This document shows, piece after piece, positions 1 to 8,285 of a stretch of 20,976 nt of DNA. The notes beneath the pieces were generated by a model. It ran no database searches and was not told where the DNA came from. It worked only from the letters and a program-made list of their open reading frames with translations. Positions within the stretch are counted from its first letter, which is position 1. Each line of letters begins with the position of its first letter. The stretch covers positions 1-20,976 of the forward strand of contig CAKRRG010000051.1 in the NCBI GenBank assembly GCA_934394545.1. Direction: 5' to 3'. A program made the translations under genes and the position numbers. This stretch comes from an uncultured Blautia sp. (GTDB lineage: Bacteria > Bacillota > Clostridia > Lachnospirales > Lachnospiraceae).

Positions 1-497
1 ATGTTACGGAACCATCCGTTTACCGGATCAGAACTCTGTGGCCAGCTGACTGACTGAGTCTTGGTAAATACGGAAGCAATTCCTTTTGCAATGTTCATGG
101 AAGCCATGGACACAATAAATGGCGGAACTGACATATAGGAAACCAGCCATCCATTAAATATACCAAATGCAAGACCGATGAGTACGCAAAGCACCATGGC
201 AGCTGCACAAGGAACTCCATAAGAATTCATGCAGTAACCGGATACCAGTGCACAGCAGAACATAACCGGTCCGATGGAGAAATCAATTCCTCCTGTTGCG
301 ATTACGAATGTTACTCCAAGTGATAAGAAGCCCAGGAAGTATACATAGTTTAAAGTGGATTTAATGCTGTCGCCTACAGGGAATTTACTTCCGAGTACCA
401 CCTTGAAAACTACGAACATGAGAACCAGAATACATGCAAGCAGGATTCTGTTCAGGCCGAGCTTTTTCACAATTGGATTTTGTTTTAACTTTTCCAA
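1..497 (-). CDS. Sugar ABC transporter permease, RbsC/XylH type (3' end beyond window)
   Basis: This is the first ~165 codons of an inner-membrane permease of the BPD_transp_2 family (ribose/xylose/galactose ABC importers). It would form the channel for sugar delivered by a binding protein and powered by an RbsA-like ATPase. Seen: a basic start (MEKLKQNPIVKK), several hydrophobic segments, and the family signature ATGGIDFSIG, close to the usual GGIDLSVG loop. The frame stays open to the left edge. The start is TTG at 497, chosen because AAGGAGG lies 8 nt upstream; a GTG directly after that site is out of frame and too close. It lies 172 nt downstream of a sugar-sensing operon on the same strand, so it is probably the transporter that system controls. 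No ATPase gene is visible beside it. Family confident; substrate unknown. Confidence 0.88.
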   Translation of the reverse strand, partial: MEKLKQNPIVKKLGLNRILLACILVLMFVVFKVVLGSKFPVGDSIKSTLNYVYFLGFLSLGVTFVIATGGIDFSIGPVMFCCALVSGYCMNSYGVPCAAAMVLCVLIGLAFGIFNGWLVSYMSVPPFIVSMASMNIAKGIASVFTKTQSVSWPQSSDPVNGWFRN

Positions 498-622
498 CTT
501 TTCACCCTCCTTAATTTTTTGTTACTGTTCAGTTCCCTCATCAGCCTGCATTCGCAAGCTTATGCTGAGCAGTAACCTTTGCACTCTCTGCGTTTTCTAT
601 ATAATACCTTGAATTTCGCATA

Positions 623-665
623 ATTGTAATAGAATATTTTACAGAAAAAGGTTAAAAATTTACAG
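623..665 (-). promoter_or_regulatory. Candidate activator-dependent promoter with direct repeats, upstream of the permease
   Basis: On the minus strand CTGTAAA occurs twice (plus-strand TTTACAG at 638-644 and 659-665), 21 bp apart, which is two helical turns. A -10-like TACAAT lies at 623-628 without a good -35, and an alternative pair TTACAA-17-TATTAT lies at 601-629. Direct repeats spaced by two turns beside a weak -35 are typical of AraC-type activator sites. The response regulator at 4491-6113 has such a DNA-binding domain. The assignment to that regulator is inference. Confidence 0.4.
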
Positions 666-669
666 TATG

Positions 670-1656
670 TCATTTTAAAGTATTAAATGGGAAAATCAAT
701 TTTTCGATCTCGCTGGAATACATGTTCTCTGGAGTTACAAGCTGGCATCCGGAATTTACATTCTCATCGTATGGCTTGCCCTGAAGCATACGGACAGTTT
801 CCGTTACCCCAAGATATCCCATCTTAAATGCTTTCTGAACAACAATTCCCTTAAAAACGCCCTTCTCCATAAGCTGCACGGCCTCCTGGGAACTGTCCAC
901 TCCCACTACCTGGATCTTGTTCTCCTTTTCTTGCCTTTGAACTGCACGTGCTGCACCTACAGCGGAATATTCATTCATTCCTGCGATCATTTCCAGATCC
1001 GGATACCTCTTCATCAGCTCTTCTGCAAGCTGAGATGCCTTATCAAACAAAGAATTGCAATAAACTACATCTACTACATTTTTATTATAGTCTCCCAACC
1101 CCTCGCGGAAGCCTTTCTCTCTCTCAATTGCTGTGGATACTCCCTTCACATGGCTAACAATAGCAATCTTGGAATCCTCGTTCAGAAGAGTTCTTGCATA
1201 TTCTCCCAGCATCTTTCCTGCCTCAAGATTGTCTGTGGCAACTGTCATATCCTGAATGTTATTTTCTGTATAGGAATCAATGAAAGTGATCTTAATTCCT
1301 TTTTCTTTTGCCTCCTGCAGCAATTCATCTGAAGCATCAAAGCTGGATGGAGAAAATAAGATTGCATCAGGATTTTTTTCAATTGCTTTTTGCAAAAGTC
1401 TGTTCTGTACTTCTACATCCTGTTCTCTTTCAGGGGCCATCACTTCCAGATCAGCACCGCATTCCTGCGCTGCCATTCTGGTACCTGAGATCAGAGAAGT
1501 CCAAAAGTCATTGGTTCCGTCTTCTGTTTTTGGAATATAAATTAATGACCACTTTTTACTAAAATTTTTTTGGCGAATATACAGCATCCCTCCAAAGATC
1601 AGGCACACGGCCAATGTTATACCCACCAACATAAACCATTGTTTACGCTTTTTCAT
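670..1656 (-). CDS. Membrane-anchored periplasmic sugar-binding protein, probable sensor (Peripla_BP_4)
   Basis: A 328-aa RbsB/XylF-like binding protein of the LacI-fold family. Residues about 8-26 form one hydrophobic segment after a basic start. The cysteine in it (LAVC) does not fit a lipobox, so an uncleaved membrane anchor is more likely than a lipoprotein. The two-lobed domain follows from about residue 37 (WSLIYIPKTEDG), with family elements such as PDAILFSPSS, VATDNLEAG and VVGVDSS. The start at 1656 has AGGAGG 6 nt upstream and overlaps the kinase gene by 14 nt. Being last in a regulator/kinase operon and TM-anchored, it most resembles the clostridial sensor XylFII, which binds sugar outside the cell and controls a partner LytS kinase. 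A transport role is possible but less likely. The ligand is unknown. Confidence 0.85.
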   Translation of the reverse strand: MKKRKQWFMLVGITLAVCLIFGGMLYIRQKNFSKKWSLIYIPKTEDGTNDFWTSLISGTRMAAQECGADLEVMAPEREQDVEVQNRLLQKAIEKNPDAILFSPSSFDASDELLQEAKEKGIKITFIDSYTENNIQDMTVATDNLEAGKMLGEYARTLLNEDSKIAIVSHVKGVSTAIEREKGFREGLGDYNKNVVDVVYCNSLFDKASQLAEELMKRYPDLEMIAGMNEYSAVGAARAVQRQEKENKIQVVGVDSSQEAVQLMEKGVFKGIVVQKAFKMGYLGVTETVRMLQGKPYDENVNSGCQLVTPENMYSSEIEKLIFPFNTLK

Positions 1657-3457
1657 GATGTTCCTCCTGATCTATAGGAATCACTACTGTGACCGTAGTA
1701 CCAATTCCTAATTTGCTCTCATAACGCAGGCCATATTCCTTTCCATAGTACATAGAAAGCCTCCGCTGAACATTATATACGCCAACACCATTAGACCGAT
1801 AATTGACCTTATGCTTCTCAAAAATACGTCCTAAAGTCTCCTCATCCATTCCAACTCCATCATCCGTTATCTCAATTACTGCATTTTTGTTTTTCTGATA
1901 TCCGTTTATGATCAGCATTCCCTTAGATTCTTTATATTTCAGGCCATGATAAATTGCATTTTCCACAATAGGCTGAAGCACAAGCTTTACAATATGCACA
2001 CTGTTAATTACAGGATCCACATTAATTTCGAATTCCAGTTTATCCTTATAACGCATTTTCTGAATCGTAAGATAGCTTTTTACATACTGAATCTCCTGAC
2101 CAATAAGAACCGTCTCATCCTCATTACTGATACTCTGACGTAAAAGCCTGGCCAGAGAAGCTGTCATCACCACTACATCTTCATATTTCTTTCCCTCAGC
2201 CATCCAGATAATAGAATCCAGCGTATTATACAGAAAGTGAGGATTGATCTGGGACTGTAAAGCCTTCAGTTCGCTCTTGCGCTTCAGCTCCTGTTCCCGA
2301 ACATTCTGTGCCATCAGATCTTCGATTTTATGGGTCATTACATGAAAAGATGTTGTGAGGCTTCCAATCTCATTCTGAGAGGGAACAACCAGATCATCCG
2401 CTGCCTTAAAATCCCCCTCCTGTACACGCTCCATGGAATCTCGCAGTTTCTGAATCGGAAGGGTAATACTGCGGGCAATAAAGCTGGAAATAGCCATAGC
2501 AATGGCAACCAGCACAATTGCAGTCATAACATAAATATTATTTGCCTCCCTGCTGTTCTTTAAAAGCTCTGCCATGTTCATACAGCCCACAATGGTCCAT
2601 CCTGTAGTCTCCGACCGGGAAAGCGTATATATTTTTTCATCTGCTCCCTCGCCTGTTACCACCGTATCTGAATCCGCATTCATTACAATGTCAATATTTT
2701 CCGTCTGAAGTTCATTGTATAACTGCTGCTGGCTTGGATGATAAACAATATTTCCATTTTCATCCAGAATAAATACATAGCCCTTATCTCCGATACTATT
2801 CTGATCACAAAGTTCACTTATAGCACTATAATTCAGGTCAATAAATACAACTCCATCACTGTTCCCGGTTCCGTAAAAATTATGTACTTCACGGCTTAAA
2901 GTAATCACCCAGGGACGCTGACCCTTGATCACATGTTGTACATGGGAAGAACTAAGACAATACTTGTTATAATTATCAACTGCATTGGTATACCATTCCT
3001 GAGTGGAAAGATCCAAATCCGGATTAATTGCCTGATATCCGCTGTTAATAAGCATAATGCCATCCTTTTGTACAATTCCGATATTACAGATATCTTCACG
3101 CCCCTTCAGAATTGTACTAAATTGCTCCAGGAGACGTTTTCTGTGTCCTTCCTTTGCTGCCTCATCTTCCCCGATCTGCTGATATAAAAGCTGATAAGCA
3201 TCCTGGCTTTTGGCAATAACGGAAGCAATGTTATCCATATAAGTGATATACGAATCTATATTCTGATTCAGCTGCTTTATGATCGTCTGCGTATAAATAG
3301 TGGAATTCTCATAAATTGTAGAAGTAGTATAGCGCACCGATATTACAGTTGCCACAAGAACCGCACAGAGAACCAGAGCAGAAATAGCTGCAAATATGGT
3401 ACTTTGAATACTTTTAAAGCCTTTCAGAAGTTTTCGTTCTCTGCTCTTTTCATTCAT
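1643..3457 (-). CDS. Sensor histidine kinase, Cache-HAMP-His_kinase-HATPase (YesM/LytS-like)
   Basis: A 604-aa membrane sensor kinase. Visible order: TM1 about 20-42; extracellular double-Cache-like region about 45-300 (GYVFILDENGNIVYHP is typical); TM2 about 308-328; HAMP about 329-382; His_kinase motif QSQINPHFLYN with the probable phospho-acceptor His407; ATPase domain with N-box QPIVEN (Asn500), G1 box DDGVGM, and a second glycine box NGVGVYNV. It should phosphorylate the response regulator at 4491-6113. The start at 3457 forms an ATGA overlap with the end of apbE, with GGAGG about 10 nt upstream. Having both its own Cache input domain and a co-encoded sugar-binding protein suggests two inputs. 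The family is certain; the stimulus is not. Confidence 0.93.
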   Translation of the reverse strand: MNEKSRERKLLKGFKSIQSTIFAAISALVLCAVLVATVISVRYTTSTIYENSTIYTQTIIKQLNQNIDSYITYMDNIASVIAKSQDAYQLLYQQIGEDEAAKEGHRKRLLEQFSTILKGREDICNIGIVQKDGIMLINSGYQAINPDLDLSTQEWYTNAVDNYNKYCLSSSHVQHVIKGQRPWVITLSREVHNFYGTGNSDGVVFIDLNYSAISELCDQNSIGDKGYVFILDENGNIVYHPSQQQLYNELQTENIDIVMNADSDTVVTGEGADEKIYTLSRSETTGWTIVGCMNMAELLKNSREANNIYVMTAIVLVAIAMAISSFIARSITLPIQKLRDSMERVQEGDFKAADDLVVPSQNEIGSLTTSFHVMTHKIEDLMAQNVREQELKRKSELKALQSQINPHFLYNTLDSIIWMAEGKKYEDVVVMTASLARLLRQSISNEDETVLIGQEIQYVKSYLTIQKMRYKDKLEFEINVDPVINSVHIVKLVLQPIVENAIYHGLKYKESKGMLIINGYQKNKNAVIEITDDGVGMDEETLGRIFEKHKVNYRSNGVGVYNVQRRLSMYYGKEYGLRYESKLGIGTTVTVVIPIDQEEHHEKA

Positions 3458-4494
3458 TGAATGTTTTCCTCCAAAACCTCCCAGTCCTGCTCTGACTGAA
3501 AATTCTCTTTAAGATTATCCGAAATATAAATTTTATTATCTGTAGTAATCAGAATTATATCAAATTCATCCCTATGCATTCTCCAGAACTGACAGGCCTT
3601 CTCAAAGCCCATGATATAAAGTGCCGTAGACATTCCGTCAGCAAGGGTTCCATCCTTTGCTACAATGGTAACTGACAATAAATCTCCGACAACCGGATAT
3701 CCCGTTCTCGGATCCACAATATGGATATAAGTCTGCCCATTTTCTTCAAAGTACCGTTCATAACCACCAGAAGTAACCACTGCCTGGTCTTTCACTGATA
3801 AAATGCCAACAAAATCCTGCTGTCCACCTTTTGGATCTCGAATTCCAACCTTCCAACTGCTGCCGTTGGGCTTTGCGCCAATAGCCTGAATATTTCCCCC
3901 AAGGGAAACCAAAGCAGAAGCAACACCATATTCCTGAAAAATTTCAGTAAGGTTCTGACCTGTATAGCCCTTGGCAATTCCACCAAGGTCAATCTGCTGA
4001 TTCAGGCCTAAAGTTACCTGATTTTGTAATCCCTGGTTCTGAATTTCAACTTTTTCTCCATCTACTAATGCCAGTGCATCTTTGATCCTGGAAGCTGACG
4101 GAACATGATAGTCCCCGGTTGGAAAGCCCCATAATTTCATCACCGGATAAATCGTATCATCAAAAAGACCTTCTGTTTCCTGAAAGATTTCTTTTCCTCT
4201 CTTTATAATAGAAAACAGCTCATCTGACACCACAAGACTTCCTTGCTCATTTAACGCGTAAACTTCACTATTCCCATTCTGGGCTGATAACATTTCATCT
4301 AATCTCTGGACTTCTTTCATGGCTGCATCTACTGCTTTCTCGCTATTTCTTCCGTAAGCAGTAAATTCCATATACGTGTCCATTGCAAACAACTGCTTCT
4401 GACACTTTTTATTCTGGTTCATATACAGGTATCCTATGACTGTCAAAAGTAAAATTCCTATAAATATACCTGTTACCAGTGTATTTCTTTTCAT
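3454..4494 (-). CDS. apbE: ApbE-family FAD:protein FMN transferase, membrane-anchored
   Basis: ApbE proteins act outside the membrane and link FMN from FAD, Mg-dependently, to a Ser/Thr of target flavoproteins. At 346 aa the length is normal. Seen: one N-terminal hydrophobic segment (about 8-26) with no lipobox, then family motifs in order: FAMDTYM, DLGGIAKGY, VSLGGNI, TSGGYERYF, HIVDPRTGYP and ADGMSTALYIMG. It overlaps both neighbours by 4 nt (regulator upstream, kinase downstream), so it is firmly part of the signalling operon; its own ribosome site (AAGGG) is weak and suggests translational coupling. No typical acceptor sequence (around SGA[ST]) was noticed in the neighbouring proteins, so its substrate is probably encoded elsewhere. 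Family secure; the role in this operon is unknown. Confidence 0.92.
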   Translation of the reverse strand: MKRNTLVTGIFIGILLLTVIGYLYMNQNKKCQKQLFAMDTYMEFTAYGRNSEKAVDAAMKEVQRLDEMLSAQNGNSEVYALNEQGSLVVSDELFSIIKRGKEIFQETEGLFDDTIYPVMKLWGFPTGDYHVPSASRIKDALALVDGEKVEIQNQGLQNQVTLGLNQQIDLGGIAKGYTGQNLTEIFQEYGVASALVSLGGNIQAIGAKPNGSSWKVGIRDPKGGQQDFVGILSVKDQAVVTSGGYERYFEENGQTYIHIVDPRTGYPVVGDLLSVTIVAKDGTLADGMSTALYIMGFEKACQFWRMHRDEFDIILITTDNKIYISDNLKENFQSEQDWEVLEENIQ

Positions 4495-6113
4495 ATGGTT
4501 CTTTTTTCCCTTGCATATTCTGTCGGGGTTTTCCCTGTCATTTTCTTAAAAGAAATTCCAAAATAATGAGGATCTGAAAAGCCTACCATTTCTGCAATTT
4601 CATAATTCTTGAAGGTTGTCTGCTCCAAAAGTTCCTTAGCTTTCTCCATGCGGATCTTACTGAGAAATTCCAGGAACGTTCCTCCTGTAGCCTCCTTAAA
4701 AACCGTGCTGAAATAGCTGGTACCTATATTTAGATAAGAACAGATATCGTTTAATCCAAATTCCGGCTCCGCATAATGCTCACGGATATATTCCATAGCA
4801 AGTACCGCCTGCTTCTGACCGCTGGAACTGTTCAGGGAAGAACAACGTTCGAATACCTCATGAACATACTCTTCTGCCATTTTGAAAGCCTCCCTGAAGG
4901 TTTTCTTTTCTGTTAACTTTCCTATGAGGATTTCCCGCTTATGGAATAAATCTTCATCCTCGGTTGAAAGAGATTCCCAACAACTGCCTGCATGACGAAG
5001 GATCATCTGCAAGCAAACACAAGCCTGACTCTTATCCACTCTTGCTTTCTTAATTTCAGACTTCATAACTGCAAGAGCCTGATTCATCTTCTCTTCATCG
5101 CCCTTCTTGATTCCATCTATCATATCACTTAAAGGCTTCTGTAAAGAAAGGTTTCTCTTAGGGTTCAGAGTCTCTGTATCAATAAGCAAATTTCCTCCAA
5201 GTAAATAACGAAGCTCTATAGCCTTTTCAGCCTGCTGATGTGATTGGATTGTTTCTCCAGGACTTCTTACCCAGCCTCCTATTCCGGTAGAAACCTCAAT
5301 ACCGATTACTTCTTTAACTTTATCCTGGATCTCCCTGCAGATTTCCTGGATTTCAGAAGAAAACTCCCTGCTGTGATTTCCCATAAAGAGAATACACACC
5401 CTGTTATTTCCTTCCTGATAAGCAATTCCTGCCTTCCGGTTAGTTACGATTTCATCTGCCACATTAAACAGAACAAACGCCATTAATGCACTTTCCTGGC
5501 GTTTTTCCATATCAATCTGATGAATATCAGAAAAAAGATCCATATCAAAAACTGCAACGCGATAGGATGCTGCATCCAAGTGGATTCCCATCTCTTCAAG
5601 CTCGGACAGACTCTCCTTCACATCTCTTGTACAGCTTACCAGTGACTCAATTGCCTTGGAACGAATCACCAGGGCATTCTTGTGATAATCCTGAGAAGTC
5701 TTTGTAAGAGATTCTATTTTCTTTTTTTCTTTACGCTGCTGATCAACCTTCTCCTTCATTTTTCCTATTACTTCACGAAGTTCCATGGCAGTTACGGGCT
5801 TCAGCATGTATTCGCTCACATTGTACTGGATTGCCTTCTTGGCATATTCAAACTCTCCGAATCCACTGAAGATTACAATTACGATTTCCGGATAATTATC
5901 ATGCAGGAAATGACTCAGTTCCATTCCATCCATGTATGGCATAAGGATATCCGTGAGAACAATATCTACCGGGTGATTCTGCACAAAATCTACTGCCTGC
6001 TTTCCATTCTCGCAGTCTCCTACAAGCTCGCAATCCATAGACTTCCAGTCAATGTTCTCCTTAATAGCATCACGCACCAGGATTTCATCATCTACAAGTA
6101 AAATTCGATACAT
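4491..6113 (-). CDS. YesN-type response regulator (REC + AraC DNA-binding domain)
   Basis: A 540-aa cytoplasmic transcription regulator. The N-terminal receiver domain (1-~120) has the acidic pair Asp8/Asp9, phosphorylation site Asp55 in VLTDILMPYMDG, switch Ser83 and Lys105 in YMLKPV. The middle (about 120-430) is a helical and GGDEF-like linker region common in long YesN proteins. The last ~100 residues form two AraC-type helix-turn-helix motifs (LNDICSYLNIGTSYFSTVFK; EIAEMVGFSDPHYFGISFKK). It is the first gene of the apbE-kinase-binding-protein operon and overlaps apbE by 4 nt. It probably activates the adjacent ABC transporter genes; the repeats at 638-665 are a candidate site. Family very sure, target inferred. 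Confidence 0.94.
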   Translation of the reverse strand: MYRILLVDDEILVRDAIKENIDWKSMDCELVGDCENGKQAVDFVQNHPVDIVLTDILMPYMDGMELSHFLHDNYPEIVIVIFSGFGEFEYAKKAIQYNVSEYMLKPVTAMELREVIGKMKEKVDQQRKEKKKIESLTKTSQDYHKNALVIRSKAIESLVSCTRDVKESLSELEEMGIHLDAASYRVAVFDMDLFSDIHQIDMEKRQESALMAFVLFNVADEIVTNRKAGIAYQEGNNRVCILFMGNHSREFSSEIQEICREIQDKVKEVIGIEVSTGIGGWVRSPGETIQSHQQAEKAIELRYLLGGNLLIDTETLNPKRNLSLQKPLSDMIDGIKKGDEEKMNQALAVMKSEIKKARVDKSQACVCLQMILRHAGSCWESLSTEDEDLFHKREILIGKLTEKKTFREAFKMAEEYVHEVFERCSSLNSSSGQKQAVLAMEYIREHYAEPEFGLNDICSYLNIGTSYFSTVFKEATGGTFLEFLSKIRMEKAKELLEQTTFKNYEIAEMVGFSDPHYFGISFKKMTGKTPTEYAREKRTI

Positions 6114-6204
6114 AGTTTTTGCTTTTCCTTTCTATAACATAGCACGTGTATATTGACCTCCCCATGCCCATTAACACATGCCTTTCTATCAATTTAGTCT
6201 AAAT

Positions 6205-6236
6205 ATTATATTATCACAGCCCGTAGCTTTAAGCAA
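6205..6236 (-). promoter_or_regulatory. Candidate promoter of the regulator-apbE-kinase-sensor operon
   Basis: On the minus strand TTGCTT (6231-6236), a 17-bp spacer and TAATAT (6208-6213) precede the regulator start at 6113; an overlapping perfect TATAAT sits at 6205-6210 but lacks a good -35. A short palindrome TTTAGTCTAAA (6193-6203) lies just downstream and could be an operator. The promoter lies past the terminator of the upstream operon, so this is a separate transcription unit. Confidence 0.45.
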
Positions 6237-6257
6237 ACTAAACAAACTCTCCTGTAG

Positions 6258-6304
6258 AAAAAAAAGCTGCAAAGTTATAATTTCTTATATACTCTGCAGC
6301 TTTT
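6258..6304 (-). terminator. Rho-independent terminator of the hexitol-type operon
   Basis: Read on the minus strand, AAAAGCTGCA pairs with TGCAGCTTTT across an AT-rich loop, and the 3' arm runs into a stretch of eight T residues. It starts 18 nt after the aldo/keto reductase stop codon. With only four T on the plus strand it should act mainly on minus-strand transcripts. Confidence 0.85.
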
Positions 6305-6321
6305 GTACCAATTTGCACTTA

Positions 6322-7332
6322 TTATTTTACAATTACACCATCCTCATCCCAGAGATCGTGCCAGTCCTTTGCACCTTCCCATAGAAATACATGTCCCTTA
6401 ATCAGACGATTATTCTTATCCAAAGAACGGATGATTTCCATTTCTTCTTTTGTCAGAGGATCCTCTGTAACACATTTCAGATTCATGGTGTAATTTTTCT
6501 CTTTTAATGAAAACGGAATTGGAGACGCCCCTCTCTGTACAGCCCATTTAATGCAGATAACTGCCGGATGAACCCCATGCGCTGATGCAATTGCTTTCAG
6601 TTCCGGTAACTCAATGTCTGCAATATCCTCCGGCATTTTATCACGCTCCGGACGCTCAGGGGAACCAATTGGGCAGAAGCCAACTACTTCAATTCCATGT
6701 TTCTTACAATAATCAAACAACTCCGGCTGCTGAAAACAAGGATGAAGTTCCATCTCAATTGCTGCCGGTTTGATTCTGCAAAGAGGAAGAACTGCTTCCA
6801 GTTTCGGAATTGTCATATTCGACATACCAATATGTCTGGTAAGTCCCATATCCACCAGCCGCTCCATCTGGCGCCATGTCTTCATAAAACGTTCTACTGT
6901 GAACGGCTTAGAATCAGGATTTCTGGAATCTACATCACAATGTGGTGCATGATAATTCGGAAATGGCCAGTGAACATAGTACATATCCAGATAATCAAGT
7001 TTCAGATCCTTTAAAGTCTTCGCACAAGCAATCAGAACATCTCCATCACCATGCATATCATTCCATACTTTAGACGCAATAAAAAGCTCTTCTCTTTTCA
7101 CTTCGCCCTGGGCAAACGCATCTGCAAAAATTCTTCCGATCATATCTTCGTTTCCATAGCATGCAGCGCAGTCAAAGGAACGGTATCCCACACGAATAGC
7201 ACCTGCTACAGAAGCAGCGACTGCTTCTGCGTCCGCATGATCACTTCCGAAGGTTCCCATACCTACAGCCGGCATCTTAGCACCAGTATAAAGAATTCTC
7301 TGGGGAACAATTGCTGGATCAATCATTGTCAT
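6322..7332 (-). CDS. Aldo/keto reductase
   Basis: A 336-aa NAD(P)H-dependent oxidoreductase of the AKR (TIM-barrel) superfamily that interconverts carbonyls and alcohols. The catalytic tetrad is visible as Asp54 and Tyr59 (SFDCAACYGNE), Lys88 (IASKVWND) and His121 (YYVHWPFP); HIGMSN and CPIGSP match usual strand/loop motifs. The start at 7332 was chosen because AAGGAGG lies 8 nt upstream; a second Met is two codons further in. It is the last gene of the operon, 19 nt after the PfkB gene and just before a terminator. In this context it may interconvert an aldose and its alditol, or clear a reactive aldehyde from the pathway; neither can be shown here. Confidence 0.92.
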   Translation of the reverse strand: MTMIDPAIVPQRILYTGAKMPAVGMGTFGSDHADAEAVAASVAGAIRVGYRSFDCAACYGNEDMIGRIFADAFAQGEVKREELFIASKVWNDMHGDGDVLIACAKTLKDLKLDYLDMYYVHWPFPNYHAPHCDVDSRNPDSKPFTVERFMKTWRQMERLVDMGLTRHIGMSNMTIPKLEAVLPLCRIKPAAIEMELHPCFQQPELFDYCKKHGIEVVGFCPIGSPERPERDKMPEDIADIELPELKAIASAHGVHPAVICIKWAVQRGASPIPFSLKEKNYTMNLKCVTEDPLTKEEMEIIRSLDKNNRLIKGHVFLWEGAKDWHDLWDEDGVIVK

Positions 7333-7351
7333 TATTTTATCCTCCTTGGCA

Positions 7352-8281
7352 TTATAATTTCTTAATTTTAATCTGTGGAAGCAGTTTCTCCATATCCTCC
7401 ATTACAAAGAAGCCTGTCTCCTCGCGCATTGCCGCAGCTGCTGAAATAGCACTTGCCAGCCTTAATGTCTCTGCAAGAGAAAGACCCTTAGCAAGTCCCA
7501 GGGCAAAACCAGCAATCATGGAATCTCCACAACCAACTGTATTTACTGCCTTTATTTTCGGCACATGCGCACGATAAATTCCTTCGTTTCCTACTACAAG
7601 AGAACCATCCGCGCCAAGAGAAACTGCCACTATTTCTACACCTTTAGCATGTATATCCTTCGCAGCCTTTATAATATCCTGAATGTCCTCACAATTCTTC
7701 CCTGTAAGCATTCGAATCTCATCAATATTGGGCTTGATCATAGTCGGCGCCTCTTCAATTCCCATTTCCAGAAGCTTACCACTTGTATCCAAAATAACTG
7801 GAATTCCTGCATCCTTCACAATCTTCACAAGACGTTGGTATGCAGTTCCGTTAAGTCCCTTAGGAACACTTCCTGACATAGCTACTACCTTGGCATCTTT
7901 TACAAGGCTGCAAAATTTCTCTTCAAATCCTGCAAAATCCTCTTCTGTAAGAGTAAAACCTGGCTCCAGAAATTCAGTCTGTACCTGATTTACTTCATCC
8001 CATATATTAATACAGGATCTGCTCTCCCCATGAACATGATAAAAGGCACTCTTAATTCCAAATGGCTTCAAAGCTTCCTCAATATAATTTCCTGCATGGC
8101 CACCTACAAAGCCTGTAGCAACAACCTCAGCTCCATAAATTGAAGCTGGTTTTGAAACATTCAATCCTTTACCACCAGGCACATATGTACATTCCTTAAC
8201 ACGATTTACTTCACCAGTCTTAAACTCATCTACCACATAACGCTTATCAATGGCTGCATTTAATGTCACCGTCAGTATCAT
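7352..8281 (-). CDS. PfkB-family sugar-phosphate kinase (1-phosphofructokinase / tagatose-6-phosphate kinase type)
   Basis: An ATP-dependent kinase of the FruK/LacC branch of PfkB, which makes a ketohexose 1,6-bisphosphate from a 1- or 6-phosphate. Seen: the N-terminal start MILTVTLNAAIDKRY, signature 1 VPGGKGLNVSK, an SGSVPKG loop, and signature 2 NTVGCGDSMIAGF with the catalytic Asp253. I place the start at 8281, not the in-frame ATG at 8296, because GAGGAG lies about 7 nt upstream, the family begins at MILTVTLN, and the upstream ATG lies inside the preceding gene. The gene is 309 codons, normal for the family, and starts 4 nt after the dehydrogenase gene. Next to a GatD-like dehydrogenase and GatY-like aldolase, tagatose-6-phosphate kinase activity fits best; 1-phosphofructokinase is the alternative. 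Confidence 0.92.
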   Translation of the reverse strand: MILTVTLNAAIDKRYVVDEFKTGEVNRVKECTYVPGGKGLNVSKPASIYGAEVVATGFVGGHAGNYIEEALKPFGIKSAFYHVHGESRSCINIWDEVNQVQTEFLEPGFTLTEEDFAGFEEKFCSLVKDAKVVAMSGSVPKGLNGTAYQRLVKIVKDAGIPVILDTSGKLLEMGIEEAPTMIKPNIDEIRMLTGKNCEDIQDIIKAAKDIHAKGVEIVAVSLGADGSLVVGNEGIYRAHVPKIKAVNTVGCGDSMIAGFALGLAKGLSLAETLRLASAISAAAAMREETGFFVMEDMEKLLPQIKIKKL

Positions 8282-8285
8282 GTTC

